DNA from: an uncultured Oscillospiraceae bacterium
GTDB taxonomy: Bacteria > Bacillota > Clostridia > Oscillospirales > Acutalibacteraceae
DNA length: 64,000 bases
Direction of reading: 5' to 3'
Assembly (NCBI GenBank): GCA_959601025.1
Contig: CAUGOD010000004.1
Span: 46,485 to 110,484, forward strand
A model generated the notes under the pieces. The model had not been told where the DNA came from and did no database searches. It saw nothing but the letters and a program-made list of their open reading frames with translations. Within the stretch, counting starts at the first letter, position 1. Every line of letters starts with the position of its first letter. The translations under genes and the position numbers were made by a program. Below are positions 59,425 through 64,000 of the stretch, piece after piece.

Positions 59425-61347
59425 ATGAGGAATATGAGTGTCCGCAAAACTGTATTGGTTTTTATTGATCTGCTTACCCTTTGTCTTGCCTGCTTCGCCT
59501 CCTTCTTCCTCTCCAACACGCTGGAAATCGTACAACTGACCGTCTCAGACACCTACTGGTCGGTCATCCTGTTTGCTCTGTGCAATATCCTGTCCCTTGC
59601 GCTTTGCGGCGCCTATCGCAACATCTGGCGGTATGCGGACGTCAAGGATTTCCTGCTGGTCATTTCCAGCCTCTGCCTGGGAACGGCGGCCAGCTACCTG
59701 CTTATGACCCTTCTCCATGAAATGCCGTCCAATATCTACATGGTGCTGGCTTTCCTGCTCGCCGTTTTCGCCATCGTGGGGATGCGGCTGCTGTACCAGT
59801 ATATCTACACGGCGCTGAACCGTCACATTTCCACCGAGCTGAGGGAGCCGACGCTGATCGTGGGCGCCGGACAGGCCTGCCGGAGCATCCTCGAAGAGAT
59901 GCGGCGGGTGGACTGCCGGTACAACCCGCTGTGCATCGTGGACGACAATAAGGAAAAGATCGGCCGCAGTATCGGCGGCATCAAGGTGCACGGCCCCACC
60001 GACGTGATACCGGAGCTTTGCCGGCAATTCCACATTCACACCATCCTGTTTGCCATGCCCTCCTGCGAGGAAGCGGATCGGAAGCGGATTTTGCAAATCT
60101 GCTCCAACACCACCTGCAAGATCAAGGCTCTTCCCTACATCCACGAAACCATCGATGGCGACGCCGGCCTGCTTGGCCAGGCGAAGGACATCAATCTGGA
60201 GGATCTTCTCGGACGGAAAGCCATCCGCTTCGACAACACCGACGTTGCGGACTTTATTCGGGATGAGGTATGCATGGTTACCGGCGGCGGCGGTTCCATC
60301 GGTTCGGAACTGTGCCGGCAGATTGTGAAATATCAGCCGAAGCTGCTGATTATCGTGGATATCTACGAAAATAACGCGTACGAGATTCAGCAGGAACTGC
60401 TCCGCAATTACGGGGCTTCCATCAACCTGAGCGTTCAGATCGCCTCGGTGCGGGACTTCAATAAGATGGACCGTCTGTTCCGGACCTTCCAGCCGACCGT
60501 GGTGTTCCACGCGGCGGCGCACAAGCATGTGCCGCTGATGGAGACCAATCCCGAGGAAGCGGTGAAAAACAACGTTATCGGTACCTTCAACGTCGCCAAT
60601 CTCGCCGACCTTTACCGCGTGAAAAAATTTGTCCTGGTATCCACCGATAAAGCGGTCAATCCCACCAATGTGATGGGTGCGACCAAACGCTGCTGCGAAA
60701 TGATCATGCAGTATATGGCGGAGCAGTCCACCGGCACGGAATACGCTGCGGTGCGGTTCGGCAATGTGCTGGGGAGCAACGGCTCGGTCATCCCCCTGTT
60801 CAAAAAACAGATCGAGGAGGGCGGGCCGGTCACCGTGACCGACCCGGACATCATCCGGTATTTCATGACGATTCCCGAGGCGGTCTCCCTCATCCTGCAG
60901 GCCGGCGCCATGGCGCGCGGCGGCGAAATCTTTGTGCTGGATATGGGCGAGCCGGTCAAAATCGTCACCCTGGCGGAAAACCTAATCCGCCAATACGGGA
61001 AAGAACCTTACCGGGATATCCCCATCGTGTTCACCGGCCTGCGTCCCGGCGAAAAGCTGTTTGAAGAGCTGCTGATGAACGAGGAAGGGCTTCAGTCCAC
61101 CATGAACAACAAGATTTTCATTGGCAACCAGATTCCGGTGGACATCGACGACTTCATCCAAAAAATGCGGGCCCTCAAGGAAGTTGTGAACGAGGAAGAC
61201 GTGGCGGTGATCATCCGCCGCCTGTACGATCTGGTTCCTACCTTCCAGCACAAGGAGTTGCATCTCGATTCGGATAGAGAAGCAAACTCAGCGGATGCAT
61301 CGGCCGCTGCGGAAGAAGTTCCGGGCGGAGGTACTCCCGAAGAATAA
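59425..61347 (+). CDS. CapD/PglF-like nucleotide-sugar 4,6-dehydratase, membrane-bound
   Basis: A 640-residue protein. Four N-terminal helices (about 10-130) are followed by a CoA-binding-like Rossmann domain (PTLIVGAGQACRSILEEMRR). The C-terminal SDR domain has CMVTGGGGSIGSELCRQIVK (about 290-309) as NAD site and LVSTDKAVNPTNVMGATKR as active site. The Met in NVMGATK in place of the SDR Tyr, with Asp and Lys, is the pattern of UDP-GlcNAc C6-dehydratases such as PglF. It probably makes the UDP-4-keto-6-deoxy sugar for surface glycans. No glycosyltransferase is adjacent. Confidence 0.9.
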   Translation: MRNMSVRKTVLVFIDLLTLCLACFASFFLSNTLEIVQLTVSDTYWSVILFALCNILSLALCGAYRNIWRYADVKDFLLVISSLCLGTAASYLLMTLLHEMPSNIYMVLAFLLAVFAIVGMRLLYQYIYTALNRHISTELREPTLIVGAGQACRSILEEMRRVDCRYNPLCIVDDNKEKIGRSIGGIKVHGPTDVIPELCRQFHIHTILFAMPSCEEADRKRILQICSNTTCKIKALPYIHETIDGDAGLLGQAKDINLEDLLGRKAIRFDNTDVADFIRDEVCMVTGGGGSIGSELCRQIVKYQPKLLIIVDIYENNAYEIQQELLRNYGASINLSVQIASVRDFNKMDRLFRTFQPTVVFHAAAHKHVPLMETNPEEAVKNNVIGTFNVANLADLYRVKKFVLVSTDKAVNPTNVMGATKRCCEMIMQYMAEQSTGTEYAAVRFGNVLGSNGSVIPLFKKQIEEGGPVTVTDPDIIRYFMTIPEAVSLILQAGAMARGGEIFVLDMGEPVKIVTLAENLIRQYGKEPYRDIPIVFTGLRPGEKLFEELLMNEEGLQSTMNNKIFIGNQIPVDIDDFIQKMRALKEVVNEEDVAVIIRRLYDLVPTFQHKELHLDSDREANSADASAAAEEVPGGGTPEE

Positions 61348-61357
61348 CTCTGTACAA

Positions 61358-61406
61358 TACCAAAACCCGTGGAAAGCGAAAGGATGGCTTCCCACGGGTT
61401 TTGGTA
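61358..61406 (+). terminator. Terminator after the dehydratase gene
   Basis: TACCAAAACCCGTGG and CCACGGGTTTTGGTA form a 15-bp perfect stem with a 19-nt loop, 10 bp after the stop. Confidence 0.75.
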
Positions 61407-61545
61407 TTCTGCGGCCCGCCGCCCGAAAAAAAGAGCGAAAAAACGAAAAATTCCCGTTTTTGCGGAAATATTGCTATACGTCCTGCTTTACCGCGGTGTA
61501 TAGTAATTCTTGACAGTACAAAAACAGGAAAAGGAGACGAGAAGG

Positions 61546-62388
61546 ATGCAAAAAAATCTGACGCTGCTGGACGGCGCGGTCGGAACAAGCCTGTGGGAAA
61601 AGGCCGAGGACAAGGCGCCGGTCTGGCGCTATAACCTGGAGAATCCGACGATTGTTTCCGAGCTCCATCGGGAGTATATCGACGCGGGCGCCGAGATCAT
61701 TCTGGCGAATACCTTCGGCGCAAATGCCGGAGCGGTCTCCTCTTCGCCCTATACCGTTCGCGAGGTAGTGGAAACCGGCGTCCGACTCGCCCGGGCGGCG
61801 GCGGACGGAACCGGCGTAAAGGTGGCGCTCTCCGCCGGTCCGCTTTCGACTCTGCTTGAGCCTTACGGCGACCTGACCGAAGAGGAAGCCGCCGCCATAT
61901 ACGAGGAACAGCTCGGCGCCGGTATGGATGCGGGCGCGGACCTGATCCTACTGCAAACCTTTATGGATGTGAACATGATGGCCATTGCCGTCCGGATCGC
62001 CAAGCAATACGGGGTTCCGGTTTTCTGTGCCATGACCTTTGAAAAGGTGGGAAAAACCATGATGGGACAGTCGGTGCAGGACGTACTTGACACACTGACC
62101 CCGCTCGGCGTGGACGCGGTCGGCCTGAACTGCTCCCTCGGTCCGGACCTTGCTCTCCCGATTATACGGGAGTTTCATGAAAAAACCGATCTTCCTCTCC
62201 TTTTCAAGCCGAACGCCGGCAAGCCCATCCTGGCACCCGACGGAAGCACCGTCACCGCTTACGATGCGGACACCTTTGTAGACGATATCCTGCCGGCGGC
62301 GGAATTTGTGCGTTATATCGGCGGCTGCTGCGGAAGCAACGCTTCTTATATCCGCCGTTTGCGGGAGCGTCTGACAGCGGCATCGTGA
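61546..62388 (+). CDS. Homocysteine S-methyltransferase-family protein
   Basis: A 280-residue zinc-dependent TIM barrel of the homocysteine methyltransferase family (MmuM/BHMT/MetH N-terminal type). It shows LLDGAVGTSLWEK, ILANTFGANAG and the zinc ligands Cys in GLNCSLGPDL and Cys-Cys in YIGGCCGSNASYIRRL. The start at 61546 follows AAAAGGAGACGAGAAGG. The methyl donor is unknown. In Clostridia such short forms may work with a separate cobalamin domain. The gene is monocistronic and closed by a perfect 25-bp inverted repeat. Confidence 0.92.
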   Translation: MQKNLTLLDGAVGTSLWEKAEDKAPVWRYNLENPTIVSELHREYIDAGAEIILANTFGANAGAVSSSPYTVREVVETGVRLARAAADGTGVKVALSAGPLSTLLEPYGDLTEEEAAAIYEEQLGAGMDAGADLILLQTFMDVNMMAIAVRIAKQYGVPVFCAMTFEKVGKTMMGQSVQDVLDTLTPLGVDAVGLNCSLGPDLALPIIREFHEKTDLPLLFKPNAGKPILAPDGSTVTAYDADTFVDDILPAAEFVRYIGGCCGSNASYIRRLRERLTAAS

Positions 62389-62423
62389 GCGCCTCCCCGT
62401 CTGATTTATAACACATCCGCGAT

Positions 62424-62477
62424 ATCCAAATGGAAAAGGCCCCAATGCGAATGCATTGGGGCCTTTTCCATTTGGAT
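62424..62477. terminator. Perfect 25-bp inverted repeat between convergent genes
   Basis: Arms 62424-62448 and 62453-62477 (core GGAAAAGGCCCCAATGC) with loop GAAT are exactly complementary. It lies between the convergent methyltransferase and radical SAM genes and should end transcription from both sides. The arm length equals that of the hairpin at 19830. Confidence 0.75.
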
Positions 62478-62508
62478 AAAACCTCCTGATCCCCCGCTAA
62501 CCCGGGGA

Positions 62509-63750
62509 CTAGGAGGCGTTCGCGTCCGGCGTCGGGCCGAATAGCCGTATCTGGGAGGCCACATCACTGATCATCGGACGGAGCGCCGGAGAATCCAGCA
62601 GACGGCCGCCGGTATACTTACCGTTGCAGGTGATAAAATACCGGCAGCGTTTCAGGGATACGCCGATTTTCCGCAGCAGGTCGTGCGTCAGCACATGAAG
62701 GCGGCGGGCCTGAATAATCCGTTTGGCGTAGGTAATCCCGATCCCCGGTACCCGCAGGAGCATCTCATAATCCGCTGTGTTTACCTCCACCGGAAACCGA
62801 TCGAGGTGACGCATTACCCAAACCGCTTTGGGATCAAGATCAAAGGGGAAATTGGGTTCCTCCTCCGGCAGAAGCTCCTCCACTGTAAAGCCGTAGAGCT
62901 GTATCAGTCGGTCGGCCTGATATAGCCGGCGGGTTCGCCATTGCGGGGTGTTTTCCTCCGGGAAAAAGTCGAAATGAGACGACCGGGGCAGGTGGAAGGG
63001 AGAATAATACACCCGCCGCAGCCGGTATTTCCGGTACAGCGCCGCCGAAAGCGTCATGGCGGTGCGGTCGGTCTCTTTCATCGCCCCCACGATCATCTGG
63101 GTGGTCTGACCGCCGCGGGCGAAGCGGCGGCCGGCGGCGTTAAATTCCCCCGTATGATCCCGGACGCGCCGGCTGATCTCTCCCATCGGGGTGAGAATGT
63201 TGGTCTTGTTTTTCTGTTTGGCAATAATCGCGTACCCTTCGCTGCGGGGGAGTTCGATATTCACGCTCAGGCGGTCGGCAAGCCATCCGGCCTGCTCGAT
63301 TAGCTCCGGGTCGGCGCCCGGCATGATCTTAGCGTGGATATACCCGCTGTACCGCAGCTCCTGCCGCATAATCCGCAGGGTTTCTACGATCAGCTCTTCG
63401 GTATAATCCGCGTCCTTATATATACCGGAGGTGACGAACACCCCTCTAGTCGGGTTATTTTTCGCCGCCTGCACGGCAATCTCCGCCATTTCCCGCGGGG
63501 TGCAGGTATAGCGCTGACGGCATTCCAGCCCGGCGCGGCAGCTGCAGTAGGAACAGTTAAAAATACAGTCGTTGGACAGTCCCACCTTAGGGACGGTGGG
63601 CGGGGCGTGCGGCGCACGGATCGCTTCCAGGTCCGCGATCTCAGCGGCGGTCAGTTCGTTGGCGTCCGCGATGTCAAACCGGGCGGAATCCTGGATCAGA
63701 CGAATTTTATCCGCTGCCTCTAAAGACGGCGGTAATATTAAATTGGCCAT
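62509..63750 (-). CDS. Putative DNA modification/repair radical SAM protein
   Basis: A 413-residue radical SAM enzyme (TIGR03916-type). It has the cluster motif CIFNCSYC (Cx3Cx2C, about residues 63-70) and further Cys in CRAGLECRQRYTC. A TIM-barrel core contains GVFVTSGIYKDADYTEEL and AKIMPGADPELIEQAGWL. A C-terminal helix-hairpin-helix LLRVPGIGITYAKRIIQARR is typical of DNA-binding repair proteins. Its usual partner, a UDG-like TIGR03915 protein, is normally adjacent but would lie to the right of this window or be absent. The chemistry is unknown. Confidence 0.92.
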   Translation of the reverse strand: MANLILPPSLEAADKIRLIQDSARFDIADANELTAAEIADLEAIRAPHAPPTVPKVGLSNDCIFNCSYCSCRAGLECRQRYTCTPREMAEIAVQAAKNNPTRGVFVTSGIYKDADYTEELIVETLRIMRQELRYSGYIHAKIMPGADPELIEQAGWLADRLSVNIELPRSEGYAIIAKQKNKTNILTPMGEISRRVRDHTGEFNAAGRRFARGGQTTQMIVGAMKETDRTAMTLSAALYRKYRLRRVYYSPFHLPRSSHFDFFPEENTPQWRTRRLYQADRLIQLYGFTVEELLPEEEPNFPFDLDPKAVWVMRHLDRFPVEVNTADYEMLLRVPGIGITYAKRIIQARRLHVLTHDLLRKIGVSLKRCRYFITCNGKYTGGRLLDSPALRPMISDVASQIRLFGPTPDANAS

Positions 63751-63813
63751 GGCGCAGGGCCTCCTCTATTTCCTATTATCCTATTATTGAGTCTCTCCCC
63801 TGCTTCTGCTATA

Positions 63814-64000
63814 CCATAGCGCCGCCCAGCCGGATGCTATGCCAGCCTTAGCCAGCGGCGCAACCGAAAATGCCTGTCGGCATTTTCCCGACGTTGCCGC
63901 CGTACCATAACACCGCCCAGCCGGGTGCTATGCCAGCCCTAGCCGGCGGCGCAACCGAAAATGCCTGTCGGCATTTTCCCGACGTTGCCGCCGTACCATA
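63814..64000. repeat. 91-bp tandem repeat, two full copies and the start of a third
   Basis: Copies begin at 63814, 63905 and 63996 with a strict 91-bp period, about 94% identity and CCATA at each start. Each unit holds two nested inverted repeats: AAAATGCC/GGCATTTT and GGCGGCGCAAC/GTTGCCGCC, so each can fold into a long hairpin. The array continues past the window edge. Confidence 0.9.

Noticed and set aside
63814..64000. CRISPR array
   Set aside because: The repeat is 91 bp, contiguous, and has no variable spacers.

Overview
The window looks like a chromosome segment of a Gram-positive anaerobe of the Clostridia (Bacillota), most likely an Oscillospiraceae-type gut bacterium. The evidence is strong AGGAGG ribosome sites, lipoproteins and a sortase-like anchor, a CIRCE heat-shock operator, L-lactate dehydrogenase, XpaC/TelA, and the radical SAM DNA-repair family typical of Clostridia. 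The host genes are GC-rich. The stretch from about 7.6 to 18 kb is visibly AT-rich and was probably acquired.

Layout: (1) 0-1.5 kb holds an HD-domain protein and an SMC-like ATPase. (2) 1.5-19.8 kb is a tRNA-Pro(UGG) integration hot spot. A consensus promoter is followed by two orphan 5' tRNA halves and then one complete tRNA. Next comes a genomic island with two tandem tyrosine recombinases (one cut by an amber codon), a CopG-like protein, and an Xis/winged-helix/zinc mini-operon behind an attenuator-like leader. The island then carries a five-gene operon coding for a CoiA-like zinc protein, a coiled-coil protein, an unknown protein, a 1734-residue DUF1998-type helicase and a D12 adenine methylase, and after it a DUF4143 ATPase. 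It ends at an exact 45-bp copy of the tRNA 3' half. (3) 19.8-23 kb has a sigma factor with a large C-terminal extension, a decayed IS110 transposase and a broken zinc-finger ORF. (4) 23-49.8 kb is a large glycan-uptake and processing locus: two ABC permease pairs, two solute-binding proteins, DUF5696, an NHL-YIP1 membrane protein, two Gfo/Idh/MocA-type proteins, a sugar isomerase-like TIM barrel, an AraC regulator, surface proteins with a shared carbohydrate-binding-like domain, and three DUF4434 proteins. (5) 50-63.8 kb is ordinary housekeeping: ArsC/Spx-like, XpaC-TelA, nucleotidyltransferase, Ldh, ApbE, HtpG, a CapD/PglF-like dehydratase, a homocysteine S-methyltransferase and a radical SAM repair protein. 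(6) The right edge enters a 91-bp tandem repeat.

The most interesting object is the translationally coupled operon at 7.7-17.8 kb. Its gene content (giant SF2 helicase with DUF1998-like C-terminus, DNA methylase, coiled-coil protein with a degenerate P-loop, CoiA-like zinc protein) and its place on an island in a tRNA suggest an anti-phage or anti-plasmid system. It shares parts with DISARM, Druantia and Dpd but matches none of them as I know them. The second theme is the island boundary itself, with repeated tRNA halves and 12-bp-phased TGACCAC motifs that record several integrations at one site.
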